Assembly: GCA_949529985.1 (NCBI GenBank)
Contig: CATIRS010000032.1
Location: 87,275 to 151,274, forward strand
Source of the DNA: Owenweeksia sp. TMED14
GTDB taxonomy: Bacteria > Bacteroidota > Bacteroidia > Flavobacteriales > Schleiferiaceae
Reading direction: 5' to 3'
DNA length: 64,000 nucleotides
The notes below the pieces were generated by a model. That model ran no database searches. It saw only the letters and a program-made list of their open reading frames with translations, and was not told the DNA's origin. Position numbers and translations under genes: made by a program. Positions 34,337-43,776 of the stretch are shown here, piece by piece; positions within the stretch are counted from its first letter, which is position 1; every line of letters begins with the position of its first letter.

Positions 34337-35289
34337 TGATGGTAATTATCTACGCAGAAACTTGGAATAAAAAATTTAAAAAAACAACATTTGAAGCAGT
34401 TAATTATGGTGCTAGATGCTCAAAAGAAATAGGAACTGAGGCCATTGCGGTAGTTTTTGGAGAATGTGATTCTCATCTAGCCGATCTTGGAAATCATGGT
34501 GCAGACCGAATTATACATATTCAAGGAATTGAACAATTTGAGCCATTTTCTTTTGCAACAGTCTTATCTGATATTGCAAAAGAGTTCAATGGAAAATTGA
34601 TAATAGTAAATGGAACCGCCAATGGGAAATCATTAATTGGTGTGATGTCATCCCTGCTAAGCTCTTCTGCTATCTCTAATGTAACCGAACTACCTGTTAA
34701 CTATGAGCCCATTAACGTTCATAGAAGTGCATTTTCTTCTAAAGGAATTGAAAAATGCTCGAGCAAATCTAATTGTACAATTCTTGGAATAGTACCTAAT
34801 AGTATTGGAATAATATCATTAGAAGATATTGAATCTATAATTGAAGTCAGAAATATTATCTCCAAAGGGAAAACAATTTTTGGTGAATCACAAAATGAAT
34901 CAGGTAATGTCCCTCTACCTGAAGCTGAACGAGTTGTTTCTGCAGGAAGGGGTATGAAGGGGCCTGAAAATTGGGGTATTATAACTGAGTTAGCGGAGGT
35001 CCTAAATGCTGGAACAGCATGCTCTAAGCCAGTTAGCGATATCGGTTGGCGTCCTCACAGTGAACACGTAGGACAAACTGGAATACAGATTAATCCACAA
35101 TTATATATCGCTATTGGCATCTCTGGAGCAATTCAACATTTAGCGGGCGTAAGTAGATCAAAAACAATTGTCGTGATAAATAATGATCCTGAAGCTCCGT
35201 TTTTCAAGGCAGCGGATTATGGAATCATTGGAGACGCATTTGATGTTGTCCCTCGATTAACTGAAGCGATTAAAAGTTTCCAAAAATGA
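34336..35289 (+). CDS. etfA: Electron transfer flavoprotein, alpha subunit
   Basis: The 317-residue protein holds the FAD-binding domain at about 190-317: VVSAGRGMKGPENWGIITELAEVL, ISDIGWRPHSEHVGQTG-like sequence at about 230-250, LYIAIGISGAIQHLAG and INNDPEAPFFKAADYGIIGD. It binds one FAD and pairs with EtfB. The first Met is at 34336, overlapping the etfB stop by one base; a second Met follows directly. Its stop overlaps the start of the bifunctional nuclease gene by four bases. Confidence 0.95.
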   Translation: MMVIIYAETWNKKFKKTTFEAVNYGARCSKEIGTEAIAVVFGECDSHLADLGNHGADRIIHIQGIEQFEPFSFATVLSDIAKEFNGKLIIVNGTANGKSLIGVMSSLLSSSAISNVTELPVNYEPINVHRSAFSSKGIEKCSSKSNCTILGIVPNSIGIISLEDIESIIEVRNIISKGKTIFGESQNESGNVPLPEAERVVSAGRGMKGPENWGIITELAEVLNAGTACSKPVSDIGWRPHSEHVGQTGIQINPQLYIAIGISGAIQHLAGVSRSKTIVVINNDPEAPFFKAADYGIIGDAFDVVPRLTEAIKSFQK

Positions 35290-35876
35290 TGGAAAAAAAA
35301 ATACGTTTAGAAGTTAAGGGGTTAACCTACAGCGAGAGACCATCTGGCGCCTATGCATTATTATTAGAAGCTATTGACGACAAAATAAAAATACCAATTG
35401 TAATTGGTGCATTTGAAGCCCAAAGTATAGCAATAGCACTAGATAAAATGACTAAACCGCCAAGACCGATGACACACGATCTTTTTCAATCGGTCCTCGA
35501 AAAACATCATATTAAATTAGAAGAAGTACAAATAAAGGATCTTCAAGATGGTGTCTTTTACGCTTCCTTAATTTTTAAAAATGAAGCAGGCTATCAAACT
35601 ATAGATTCTCGTCCATCTGATGCGATCGCTCTTGCACTGAGGTCAGACTGTCCAATATTTACCACGCGAGAAGTTCTTCTCAAAGCTGGAATCACTTCGT
35701 CAATTAATGATCCTAAGTTGTCAGTATCGCCTGTTGATAAGGCTGTTCAAGTCAAGAATCTAACTGACATTAGTGCTATTTCAAAAAAAAACCTTGAAGG
35801 AATATTAAATAAAGCTATTCTGTCAGAAGATTACGAACTTGCTGCTCAAATTCGTGACGAATTAAATAAAAAATAA
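35286..35876 (+). CDS. Bifunctional nuclease (BFN) family protein with UVR motif
   Basis: The 196-residue protein has an N-terminal BFN/DUF151 domain at about 5-135 (PIVIGAFEAQSIAIALDKMTKPPRPMTHD-like sequence, VFYASLIFKN, IDSRPSDAIALALRSDCPIF). It ends with a UvrB/UvrC-type interaction motif at about 168-194 (LNKAILSEDYELAAQIRDEL). A plant BFN protein was reported to cleave RNA and DNA, but for bacterial members the role is unsettled. It overlaps etfA by ATGA and precedes nupC by 11 bases. Confidence 0.85.
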   Translation: MMEKKIRLEVKGLTYSERPSGAYALLLEAIDDKIKIPIVIGAFEAQSIAIALDKMTKPPRPMTHDLFQSVLEKHHIKLEEVQIKDLQDGVFYASLIFKNEAGYQTIDSRPSDAIALALRSDCPIFTTREVLLKAGITSSINDPKLSVSPVDKAVQVKNLTDISAISKKNLEGILNKAILSEDYELAAQIRDELNKK

Positions 35877-35887
35877 TATATCAATAA

Positions 35888-37171
35888 ATGGATATTCTAA
35901 GACCAATATTAAGCCTAGCACTTTTGTTAGGCATATTATGGTTAGCGAGCTCAAATAGAAAGGCAATTTCTTGGACGCTGGTAGTTAAAGGGCTTCTAAT
36001 TCAATTTGGACTGGCATTCTTGATACTCGAGATAGACTGGATATCCAATGGTTTTGATTCTATAGGAAAGGCTTTCGTATCTCTATTGGGTTTTGCTCGC
36101 GAGGGGAGTTTATTTCTATTTGGAGATTTGGTTGGACGAGTAGATAGTTTTGGCTACATATTTGCCTTTCAAGTTTTGCCCACAATTATTTTTTTTAGCG
36201 CAATAACAAGTTTATTATTTCATTTTGGAATCCTGCAACGGGTTGTTTATGTTTTTGCCTGGTTCATGAAGCGTACTTTAAAGCTATCAGGAGCAGAGAG
36301 TTTATCCGCCGCCGCCAATGTTTTTGTTGGGCAAACTGAAGCTCCTTTACTAGTAAAACCCTACATAGCTAAAATGACCCGGTCAGAATTACTCTGTCTG
36401 ATGTCAGGAGGAATGTCAACAATAGCCGGAGCAGTTTTGGCAGCTTATATCAATTATCTCGGAGGAGATGATCCAGAACGGCAAATATTTTTTGCTCGTC
36501 ACTTATTAGCAGCTTCAGTAATGAGCGCTCCAGCAGCGATTGTTGGAGCTAAAATGCTAATGCCCGAAACCGAAGAATTTATTGATTCAGCAAACGTCAA
36601 AATCGAAAAGCAAGGAAACTGGTTAGAGGCTATCGCCCATGGCACTGCTGATGGTTTAAAAATGGCTGTAAATGTAGGAGTCATGCTACTGGTATTTACT
36701 GCTCTTATAGCATTAGTAAATGCACTTCTTAGTGGAGCCATTGGAAGTTGGACTGGCCTCAATGATCTTCTCAGTTCTACTACAAATGGTCGTTACACAG
36801 AATTCAACCTACAGTCGATATTTGGGTTAGCTCTAGCACCTTTAACATGGCTAATGGGGGTTCCATGGGTTGATGCTGCTGCCGTTGGTCAGCTACTAGG
36901 AGAAAAAACAGTCCTAAATGAATTCTACGCATACGTATCCATGGAAGGCCTTATGAATAACGGTGAACTGCGTTCAGAAAAAGCACAAATATTATCGACA
37001 TATATTTTATGTGGTTTTGCCAATTTTGCATCTATAGGGATTCAAATTGGTGGTATCGGCGCACTCGCTCCCAGCAGAAGAAAAGACCTCAGTCAACTAG
37101 GATTAAGAGCCCTTTTGGCTGGCACTACAGCTTCTCTTTTCACGGCCATATTAGTTGGAATATTTTATTAA
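35888..37171 (+). CDS. Concentrative nucleoside transporter, NupC/CNT family
   Basis: This 427-residue inner-membrane protein has about eight to ten hydrophobic helices and the CNT landmarks: [19 protein letters not shown] near 143, [17 protein letters not shown] near 174, and a C-terminal [30 protein letters not shown] proteins import nucleosides with H+ or Na+. It precedes thyA and folA, and with the deoxynucleoside kinase nearby it suggests salvage of deoxynucleosides alongside thymidylate synthesis. Its stop lies just before the thyA start. Confidence 0.92.
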   Translation: MDILRPILSLALLLGILWLASSNRKAISWTLVVKGLLIQFGLAFLILEIDWISNGFDSIGKAFVSLLGFAREGSLFLFGDLVGRVDSFGYIFAFQVLPTIIFFSAITSLLFHFGILQRVVYVFAWFMKRTLKLSGAESLSAAANVFVGQTEAPLLVKPYIAKMTRSELLCLMSGGMSTIAGAVLAAYINYLGGDDPERQIFFARHLLAASVMSAPAAIVGAKMLMPETEEFIDSANVKIEKQGNWLEAIAHGTADGLKMAVNVGVMLLVFTALIALVNALLSGAIGSWTGLNDLLSSTTNGRYTEFNLQSIFGLALAPLTWLMGVPWVDAAAVGQLLGEKTVLNEFYAYVSMEGLMNNGELRSEKAQILSTYILCGFANFASIGIQIGGIGALAPSRRKDLSQLGLRALLAGTTASLFTAILVGIFY

Positions 37172-37175
37172 TCAC

Positions 37176-38054
37176 ATGAAAGCATACCATCAGCTAATTC
37201 AACATGTTCTAGATAAAGGAGTTGAGAAAAAAGATCGTACAGGCACAGGAACGCTATCAGTCTTCGGTTATCAAATGCGATTTGATCTTTCGGAAGGTTT
37301 CCCATTGATTACGACAAAAAAATTACATTTAAAAAGCATACTACATGAACTTATATGGTTCATAAATGGTGATACAAATATTAGGTATCTATGCCAAAAC
37401 GGAGTGAGGATTTGGGACGACTGGCCTTATGCTAAATACAAAGCATCAAATGAATTTAATGGAGAAGATATCCGTCAATTTGCGAAAAAAATATCGGAAG
37501 ATTCTAAATTTGCAAATATCTGGGGGCAACTGGGTCCAGTTTATGGACATCAATGGAGAAACTGGCCAGGACCGAAAGGACCAGTAGATCAGTTGAAAAA
37601 TGTTCTTGAAGATTTGCGCAATAATCCAGATTCTCGACGCCATATCGTCTCGGCATGGAATCCCGGTTATATCAATGAGATGGCACTTCCTCCTTGCCAT
37701 TCTTTTTTTCAATTTTACGTTGCAAATGGGAAATTAAGTTGTCAATTATATCAACGAAGTGCTGATATCTTCTTAGGTGTTCCTTTCAATATAGCATCCT
37801 ACGCATTGCTTTTACATTTCATGGCTCACGATCTTAACCTTGAAGTTGGAGAATTTATACATACCCTAGGAGATGCTCATATCTACTCAAACCACCTAGA
37901 CCAAGTAAGGCTTCAAATATTAAGAGAATTTAAGCCACTTCCTCAGATTAGTATAAATCCTGAACAAACCAACATGTTCAATATTTCATTTAAAGATGTA
38001 TCATTAAATGACTATTCCCCGCACCCTCACATTCCAGGAATAGTAGCCGTTTAA
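37176..38054 (+). CDS. thyA: Thymidylate synthase
   Basis: I place the start at the ATG at 37176 ([12 protein letters not shown]); a longer frame from TTG at 37155 would overlap nupC and adds no conserved sequence. The 292-residue enzyme methylates dUMP to dTMP using methylene-tetrahydrofolate. Visible landmarks are [19 protein letters not shown] at 20-38, catalytic C174 in [12 protein letters not shown], the [23 protein letters not shown] region and [12 protein letters not shown]. The product dihydrofolate is recycled by the folA gene 12 bases downstream. Confidence 0.97.
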   Translation: MKAYHQLIQHVLDKGVEKKDRTGTGTLSVFGYQMRFDLSEGFPLITTKKLHLKSILHELIWFINGDTNIRYLCQNGVRIWDDWPYAKYKASNEFNGEDIRQFAKKISEDSKFANIWGQLGPVYGHQWRNWPGPKGPVDQLKNVLEDLRNNPDSRRHIVSAWNPGYINEMALPPCHSFFQFYVANGKLSCQLYQRSADIFLGVPFNIASYALLLHFMAHDLNLEVGEFIHTLGDAHIYSNHLDQVRLQILREFKPLPQISINPEQTNMFNISFKDVSLNDYSPHPHIPGIVAV

Positions 38055-38066
38055 GGTAGAGAAGAG

Positions 38067-38564
38067 ATGTTAACATTAATCGCAGCACATGACGAAAATC
38101 TATTGATTGGAGGATCCAATCAATTACTTTGGCATTTACCAAAAGACTTAAAACGGTTTAAAAAGTTAACCTCAGGTCATCCTATAATTATGGGACGAAA
38201 AACTTTTGAGTCAATAGGACGTCCTCTACCTAATAGAACAAATATAGTAGTAACGAGAAATCTAAAATGGAACTTTGACGGTGTTTTGGTGGCGACTAGT
38301 ATCGCTGACGCCATAGATATCGCCCAAAAACTTCATGATGATATATTTCTTATTGGCGGAGGGCAGCTTTACAGAGAAGGAATTTATTATTGCGATAAAT
38401 TAGAAATAACAGAAGTACACGAAAAATACCAAGGTGACACATGGTTATGCGACTATCGAAATGATTTTGTAGAGGTAAGTCGAGAAGCACTGGGAATTGA
38501 TAACGAGCATGCTGTTGGCTTCTCTTTCGTTAAATACTTGCGTATCGTAGATCAGGGTATTTAA
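38067..38564 (+). CDS. folA: Dihydrofolate reductase
   Basis: The 165-residue enzyme reduces dihydrofolate to tetrahydrofolate with NADPH. It shows the WHLPKDLKRFKKLT segment with the substrate-binding acid D27, the PIIMGRKTFESIGRPLPNRTNIVVTR NADPH region in the middle, and IFLIGGGQLYREGI near 92. It directly follows thyA, a common pairing because thymidylate synthase oxidises the cofactor. The gene ends six bases from the stop of the convergent clpX. Confidence 0.96.
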   Translation: MLTLIAAHDENLLIGGSNQLLWHLPKDLKRFKKLTSGHPIIMGRKTFESIGRPLPNRTNIVVTRNLKWNFDGVLVATSIADAIDIAQKLHDDIFLIGGGQLYREGIYYCDKLEITEVHEKYQGDTWLCDYRNDFVEVSREALGIDNEHAVGFSFVKYLRIVDQGI

Positions 38565-38570
38565 CTTTCT

Positions 38571-39773
38571 TTATGCAGCCTTTAAATTATTGGCTTTAGA
38601 AATTTTTTCATCTACAAGAGCAACATCAATAACCACTTTTTCTGGTAACTCAAACATAGCGTCTGTTAGTATTGCTTCGCAAATAGAACGCAATCCTCTT
38701 GCACCTAATTTATACTCTAGAGCTTTATCTGCAATTCTCTCAAGAGCTTTTGGTGTGACCTCAAGAATTATATCATCCATTGCAAATAGCTTAGTATACT
38801 GCTTGATTAATGCATTTTTAGGTTCCGTTAATATTCTCAAAAGAGCTGCTCGAGATAGTGGCTCGAGAAAAGTTAATACCGGCATTCTACCTATGAGTTC
38901 TGGAATCAATCCAAAAGCCTTTAAGTCCTGAGGTGCAATTGCAGAAAGGAAATTCTGCGGATCGATGTCACTGCGTAAAATTGACCCGCCGTATCCTACA
39001 ATTTGAGTATTTAATCTCCGAGCAATATGGCGTTCAATGCCATCAAATGCTCCGCCGGCAACGAATAAAATGTTTCTTGTATCAACTTCGACAAATTTCT
39101 GGTCGGGATGCTTCCTTCCGCCCTTCGGCGGAACATTAACTTTTGTGCCTTCCAATAATTTTAAAAGAGCTTGTTGAACCCCTTCTCCAGAAACATCTCT
39201 AGTTATAGAGGGATTATCACTCTTTCTGGCAATCTTATCAATTTCATCAATAAATATTATTCCTTTTTCCGCTGCCTGAACATTATAATCAGCAGCTTGA
39301 AGAAGTCGAGTCAAAATACTTTCAACATCTTCACCTACATAACCTGCCTCTGTTAAAATCGTCGCATCTACAATTGCGAAAGGAACATTAAGCATTCTCG
39401 CAATAGTGCGAGCAAGAAGTGTTTTACCTGTACCTGTTTCACCAACAAGAATTACATTAGATTTTTCAATTTCAAAATCATCAACACTGCCATTTTGAAC
39501 ACGTTTGTAGTGGTTGTAGACGGCCACACTTAAATGCCGCTTAGCGTCTTCTTGACCAATAACATATTCATCTAAGTGCGCACATATTTCTTTTGGCTTT
39601 GGTGCCTTAAGAATTTCCTCTTTTCGAATAACTGTTTCTTTTCCTTCCTCGAGAACGATTTCATGAGCCTGTTCGATACATGACTCGCAAATATGAGCAT
39701 CTAAACCCGCGATTAAAAGCCCTGCTTCTGACTTAGGACGTCCGCAAAAAGAACATTGAGAAACATCACCCAT
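38571..39773 (-). CDS. clpX: ATP-dependent Clp protease ATP-binding subunit ClpX
   Basis: This 400-residue AAA+ unfoldase feeds proteins into ClpP. The N-terminal zinc-binding domain has C7, C10, C29 and C32 (CSFC, then CESC). The Walker A motif is [14 protein letters not shown], Walker B is [11 protein letters not shown], and the [23 protein letters not shown] segment and the ELIGRMPV loop that gives the IGF-type ClpP contact region are present. It overlaps the end of clpP by eight bases, so tig-clpP-clpX form one operon. Confidence 0.97.
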   Translation of the reverse strand: MGDVSQCSFCGRPKSEAGLLIAGLDAHICESCIEQAHEIVLEEGKETVIRKEEILKAPKPKEICAHLDEYVIGQEDAKRHLSVAVYNHYKRVQNGSVDDFEIEKSNVILVGETGTGKTLLARTIARMLNVPFAIVDATILTEAGYVGEDVESILTRLLQAADYNVQAAEKGIIFIDEIDKIARKSDNPSITRDVSGEGVQQALLKLLEGTKVNVPPKGGRKHPDQKFVEVDTRNILFVAGGAFDGIERHIARRLNTQIVGYGGSILRSDIDPQNFLSAIAPQDLKAFGLIPELIGRMPVLTFLEPLSRAALLRILTEPKNALIKQYTKLFAMDDIILEVTPKALERIADKALEYKLGARGLRSICEAILTDAMFELPEKVVIDVALVDEKISKANNLKAA

Positions 39774-40443
39774 TAGCTATTTTTTTACCATCTAAAATTT
39801 CATCAATCATACCGTAGTCCTTAGCCTCAGTAGACGTCATCCAAAAATCTCTATCAGAATCTGATTCCACCTTATCGAAAGGCTGGCCTGAATGATCTGC
39901 AATAATCTCGTAGAGCTCTTTTTTTAACTTAAGAATTTCTTGCAGTGTGATTTCCATATCACTCGCTTGTCCTTGTGCTCCACCCATTGGCTGATGAATC
40001 ATGACTCGAGAATGCTTTAAAGCTGACCTTTTACCCTTGGCACCAGCGCATAGTAAAACAGCACCCATAGATGCAGCCATTCCCGTACATATCGTGGCCA
40101 CATCTGGCTTAACGACCTGCATCGTATCATAGATACCTAATCCAGCATGAACAGATCCTCCAGGGCTGTTCATATATATTTGAATATCCTTCTTACTATC
40201 TGCAGACTCAAGAAAGAGTAATTGAGCCTGAACAATGTTTGCCACTTGATCATTAATTCCCGTTCCTAAAAAAATTATACGGTCCATCATCAAACGAGAA
40301 AAAACATCCATTTGAGCAACATTAAGCGATCGTTCTTCAATTATATAGGGGGTTAGTGAGCTTTCAACATAATTTTGAAGATGCATACTATTGATTCCCT
40401 TATCAAGAGTTGCAAACCGGCTGAATTCTTTTCCTAAGTCCAT
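39766..40443 (-). CDS. clpP: ATP-dependent Clp protease proteolytic subunit ClpP
   Basis: The 225-residue serine peptidase carries the triad S125 ([11 protein letters not shown]), H150 ([12 protein letters not shown]) and D199 (SDRDFWM), with the same spacing as in E. coli ClpP. It also has [17 protein letters not shown] near 90. The N-terminus is about 25 residues longer than the mature E. coli chain; part may be a cleaved propeptide. It forms the degradation chamber used with ClpX. Confidence 0.97.
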   Translation of the reverse strand: MDLGKEFSRFATLDKGINSMHLQNYVESSLTPYIIEERSLNVAQMDVFSRLMMDRIIFLGTGINDQVANIVQAQLLFLESADSKKDIQIYMNSPGGSVHAGLGIYDTMQVVKPDVATICTGMAASMGAVLLCAGAKGKRSALKHSRVMIHQPMGGAQGQASDMEITLQEILKLKKELYEIIADHSGQPFDKVESDSDRDFWMTSTEAKDYGMIDEILDGKKIANG

Positions 40444-40454
40444 ACTGATAATTT

Positions 40455-41798
40455 TTATTTTTTTCCTTTTTGAGCCAATTTAAGGAAATTAGGATATGTA
40501 ATATCAACTAATTTCAATGAAAAAATACCTTTAAAAAACTCCAACATTTTATCTTGAAGTAACTGTTCAGAAAGCTGTTCAGCTTGCTCACGATTCTCGA
40601 GCACACTCACTGCTAGCTTTTCAACTTCCGGATCACTCATCATTTGTCCATATTGAGACATTCTAGACTTCACCATTTTCACAGCATATGCAACTAATTC
40701 TTCCTTACCAACATGAATATGCTGTTCGCGTTGCAATTTACCTTCTATTAATTGCCATCGCATTGCTTTTTCGGTTTGATCCCATTGATCATTAATCTCA
40801 ACCATAGAAGGAGGATTTTCTCCTTGTTGACTAATCCATTTTTTCATGAAATCTTCTGGAAGATTCATTTTAGTTTTCATCAGATGATCCGTAACTGTAT
40901 TAAAAAAATGAATATCTGCATCTCTCTTGTAAAGACCCTCTATATCATCTTGAACTTTTTTACGAAAATCAGCCTCGGTAGATATTGAATCCTGGCCGAA
41001 AACTTTATCAAAAAGATCTTTATCAATTGATGCAGGTTCCACATGGTAAATAGTCTTTAACCTCAACTGAAATAATCCGATTGTCGAACCTTTTTCGTCG
41101 TCACTTAAACCAAGAACTTGTAATAAGTCAAATCCATCTTCAAATGATTTTGAGGCGCTCAGAGATATAAAATCACCTTTTTTCATAAGAAGTGATTCTT
41201 TCTTTAATCTTTTATCAGAAATAGACTTCACACCTAGCCTCGATTCTTTTACCAAACCATTTTCCAGAACATTCCCTTTCTTGTCAATTTCAACAAAGTC
41301 ACCGAATAAAACATCGTCTTTTCCTACTTCCTCAACCTCGCTCATCTTACCATAACGATTTTGGAGATTCAACATCTCCTCGTCTAAGGTGCTCTGCTCA
41401 ATCTTGATTTGATGGTATGGAAGTTTTATTTTCTCGCTGAGATCTAGAATAAATTGAGGAGCTACACCTATTTCAAACTCGACTTGGAATTTAGATCCAG
41501 AAAAATCGACGGTATTTGGAACAGGAAGTGGCTGTCCTAGAATTTCTAATTTCTCACTATCCAAGTAATTAAAAAGACCATCTTGAAGTAACTTATTCAC
41601 CTCATCGGTTCGTACTGAAGACTCGTATTGCTTTTTAATCATACCTAGGGGGGCCATCCCAACCCTAAACCCAGGAATATTAGCTCGCTTGCGGTAATCT
41701 AAAAGAGCTTTTTCAACATTACCTGCGAAATCTGACTGCTCAATTTCTACGGTTAGTACACCATTGTTTTTCGAGTCAATATTATGAGAAACATTCAT
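40455..41798 (-). CDS. tig: Trigger factor
   Basis: The 447-residue protein has an N-terminal ribosome-binding domain with the signature region KRANIPGFRVGMAPLGMIKKQYE (residues about 32-54; the usual GFRxGxxP), a divergent central FKBP-like domain (about 150-250, with DVLFGDFVEIDKKGN) and a long helical C-terminal chaperone domain. The prolyl isomerase core looks weakly conserved, as in other Bacteroidota. It receives nascent chains at the ribosome exit. It leads the tig-clpP-clpX operon, and a TACCTTTG -7 element lies upstream. Confidence 0.88.
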   Translation of the reverse strand: MNVSHNIDSKNNGVLTVEIEQSDFAGNVEKALLDYRKRANIPGFRVGMAPLGMIKKQYESSVRTDEVNKLLQDGLFNYLDSEKLEILGQPLPVPNTVDFSGSKFQVEFEIGVAPQFILDLSEKIKLPYHQIKIEQSTLDEEMLNLQNRYGKMSEVEEVGKDDVLFGDFVEIDKKGNVLENGLVKESRLGVKSISDKRLKKESLLMKKGDFISLSASKSFEDGFDLLQVLGLSDDEKGSTIGLFQLRLKTIYHVEPASIDKDLFDKVFGQDSISTEADFRKKVQDDIEGLYKRDADIHFFNTVTDHLMKTKMNLPEDFMKKWISQQGENPPSMVEINDQWDQTEKAMRWQLIEGKLQREQHIHVGKEELVAYAVKMVKSRMSQYGQMMSDPEVEKLAVSVLENREQAEQLSEQLLQDKMLEFFKGIFSLKLVDITYPNFLKLAQKGKK

Positions 41799-41826
41799 AG
41801 CTTGTTTGTCTTTTTAAAGAGGATTG

Positions 41827-41861
41827 CAAAGGTACGATACAGAACCCAGCTAATGGCTCAA
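41827..41861 (-). promoter_or_regulatory. Candidate promoter of the tig-clpP-clpX operon
   Basis: TACCTTTG (41834-41827, minus strand) matches the TAnnTTTG -7 consensus 28 bases before the tig start. A TTG at 41861-41859 could be the -33 box, but the 24-base spacer is slightly long. Confidence 0.4.
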
Positions 41862-41947
41862 GATAAAGCCTTAAAACCAGCCCTATGTTCACCTATCGAT
41901 TAACACTTATTTAATGAGGTAATCCTATATATGATTTGGCCTTTAAT

Positions 41948-41977
41948 AACAATGACCTCTAAATGGAGGTCGTTGTT
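41948..41977. terminator. Possible hairpin terminator upstream of tig
   Basis: AACAATGACCTC and GAGGTCGTTGTT can form a 12-base stem (one G-U pair) with a six-base loop, 20 bases after the stop of the outer-membrane protein gene on the minus strand. On the minus strand it is followed by TATTAAAG, not a full T run, so termination is uncertain. Confidence 0.4.
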
Positions 41978-41996
41978 GTTAAGCACTTAAAAAAGA

Positions 41997-42536
41997 TTAT
42001 TTAGATTCAAGTGAGCCTAAAGGAATAGAATAATTAATCATTACTCCAACGCTTCCATATGCCGATGCGTCTAAGCCCACGTATAGGCCCTTGAAGACAT
42101 TGTAAGAAGCTCCGATAAACTTTCTTCCTGATCCAGCTACACCACTATCAGAACCAGAGGCACGAAAGAAACCCGAAGGGCCAAATAAATCAATTCCCGC
42201 CATAATCCGTAGCTTATTTATACTATAGGTTGGTCCAAATGTTAACCTTGAATATGAATCCTTTGATAATTCATCGTTGTCAATAAAAACCTTACCGTCT
42301 TTAACTGAAGCCCTTTCGTAGAGAGCCATTAATCCAAATCCCTTGAAAACATTATCAGCACCTACTGAAAATCTTATAGGAATCGAAATAAAATCATCAC
42401 CAAAAGCTTGGTGAAAAGGAAGGACGCCTAGACCTAATGAAAGTGCCGGTCCTGAAGCATCATCAGATTTAGTAGCTGCTTGACCTAAAACAGAAAATGA
42501 TGAGATCACAAAAAAGCAAAGAAATATATTTTTCAT
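41997..42536 (-). CDS. Small outer-membrane beta-barrel protein, unknown function
   Basis: This 179-residue protein has a signal peptide (cut near VLG-Q19) and alternating strands ending in YSIPLGSLESK, typical of small eight-strand barrels in Bacteroidota. Strand-like stretches include FGLMALYERASV, RLTFGPTYSINKLRIMAGI and GLYVGLDASAYGSVGVMINY. I do not recognise a named family. A good TTG-N23-TACTTTTG promoter precedes it, so it can be expressed separately from the surface cluster upstream on the same strand. Confidence 0.65.
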   Translation of the reverse strand: MKNIFLCFFVISSFSVLGQAATKSDDASGPALSLGLGVLPFHQAFGDDFISIPIRFSVGADNVFKGFGLMALYERASVKDGKVFIDNDELSKDSYSRLTFGPTYSINKLRIMAGIDLFGPSGFFRASGSDSGVAGSGRKFIGASYNVFKGLYVGLDASAYGSVGVMINYSIPLGSLESK

Positions 42537-42552
42537 ATCAAATTATTTAATT

Positions 42553-42586
42553 CAAAAGTAATTTAAAATTTTCATCCTCGAGCCAA
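42553..42586 (-). promoter_or_regulatory. Candidate -33/-7 promoter for the small barrel gene
   Basis: On the minus strand TTG (42586-42584) is followed after 23 bases by TACTTTTG (42560-42553), matching TAnnTTTG, 17 bases before the ATG at 42536. The -33 box lies in the last codons of the preceding gene. Confidence 0.45.
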
Positions 42587-43306
42587 TTTAGCAAAACTTA
42601 ATTCGCTGTTGATGTACTTATATGTCCACGCTACACCTCCTTTTGATTTTACAAAGTTCTTAAACGAAAGATAATTCTCAGCATTGCTACGTCGAATAAT
42701 ATATGTTCGTACCGGATCTTCCTTATCCGATAGGACCAATAATAACCACAAACAAAATAGCTTGTCGCTAGTTATTGACTTATGCAAAGTCAACTTATTC
42801 TTATTCTTGAGTAGGAAATATCCAGCAGAAAGAAGTTTCTGCATACCCGTGTTTTGAATATTTAAATCCTCAATAACATTTGGCATGCCGTATTTATCAA
42901 AATAGCCTTCGGCGTTTTCCACCAACTCTACATATTTCAGTTTTGAACTAGGCAAAAATTTTCGATAAACGAAAATCTTTAAATCGTCAAAACTGAAATT
43001 CAGAAGATACTCAACTAAATCTACAGGGTTATCTAAAAGAGATATTTTCGATTTGAAAATATCACGTTCTTCCAATTCCGCAACCTCCATTTCTAGTAAA
43101 CCTTTCCAGAAATTATCAAACGAAACTTTACTTGAACTAAACTCCTTGAATAATATTTTTAAAGTGCCGCTATGCTTATTTCGATACTCCACAGGTTCTG
43201 ACAGAACAAATAAGAGGTATCGATTAAACTCGTCAGCTTCTTTTAACGCGGATAGCGAGACAGTATGCAAGCTATAATATTGCTCGAGGATATACTTGTA
43301 GTTCAT
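42572..43306 (-). CDS. Hypothetical protein
   Basis: I do not recognise this 244-residue protein. It has no signal peptide or membrane segment and is rich in Leu, Lys, Phe and Tyr, suggesting a cytoplasmic helical protein. Conserved-looking parts are YILEQYYSLHTVSLSALKEA at the start, SKLKYVELVENAEGYFDKYG in the middle and SNAENYLSFKNFVKSKGGVAW near the end. It starts five bases after the stop of the basic-tailed secreted protein, so it is likely the end of the surface-cluster transcript. A cytoplasmic protein at that place is unexpected. Confidence 0.6.
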   Translation of the reverse strand: MNYKYILEQYYSLHTVSLSALKEADEFNRYLLFVLSEPVEYRNKHSGTLKILFKEFSSSKVSFDNFWKGLLEMEVAELEERDIFKSKISLLDNPVDLVEYLLNFSFDDLKIFVYRKFLPSSKLKYVELVENAEGYFDKYGMPNVIEDLNIQNTGMQKLLSAGYFLLKNKNKLTLHKSITSDKLFCLWLLLVLSDKEDPVRTYIIRRSNAENYLSFKNFVKSKGGVAWTYKYINSELSFAKLARG

Positions 43307-43311
43307 CGAAT

Positions 43312-43776
43312 TTATAGAAAAAAATATTTTTTACGTTTACGAAACTTCTTTGGCAATAGCAATTTCTTTTTGTTTTTATCCATTGACTTTAAAAAGTCAA
43401 GCAGTTTTCTCCGACTAAAGTAATAGTTTCCACTTTGATCCAAATAAGCCTTTGAAGAATAATCATAAATTAAAGCACCTTGACCTTGAAAAAAAATTGG
43501 TTGATCATCTTTGAAACAACGACGCCGGAAACACGTAAGGTATCGATAAAAAGCATCGAGAACTTTCTGAGTTCGGATAAAAACGACAAAAGCATCTGCG
43601 CTATCAGGGGTTATTCTTAAAACGAACAAATCCATTTTCCCGCTTAGAGACCCTCTTATTTCATAATCAAAATTGTCATTAGCCTTGAAAGAGGTTAACC
43701 TCTCAAGGATTATTTGAGAATTCACCTGTAGACTTAAACAGCAGAAGACCGCAACACTAAAAATCTTTCTCAACAT
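43312..43776 (-). CDS. Secreted protein with strongly basic C-terminus, unknown function
   Basis: I chose the Met at 43776 (MLRKIFSVAVFCC), which gives a normal signal peptide cut near VNS-Q; an ATG three codons upstream (43785) is also possible. The mature protein is about 135 residues, with ERLTSFKANDNFDYEIRGSL, LVRITPDSADAFVVFIRTQ-like strands and two cysteines in CFRRRCF. The last 25 residues are extremely basic, including KKFRKRKKYFFL. No family is recognised. It overlaps the end of the DUF5723 gene by 20 bases, so the two are translationally linked. Confidence 0.6.
   Translation of the reverse strand: MLRKIFSVAVFCCLSLQVNSQIILERLTSFKANDNFDYEIRGSLSGKMDLFVLRITPDSADAFVVFIRTQKVLDAFYRYLTCFRRRCFKDDQPIFFQGQGALIYDYSSKAYLDQSGNYYFSRRKLLDFLKSMDKNKKKLLLPKKFRKRKKYFFL

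Noticed and set aside
37155-37175. TTG start for thyA inside nupC
   Set aside because: The ATG at 37176 gives the conserved thymidylate synthase N-terminus; the extra residues are not conserved.
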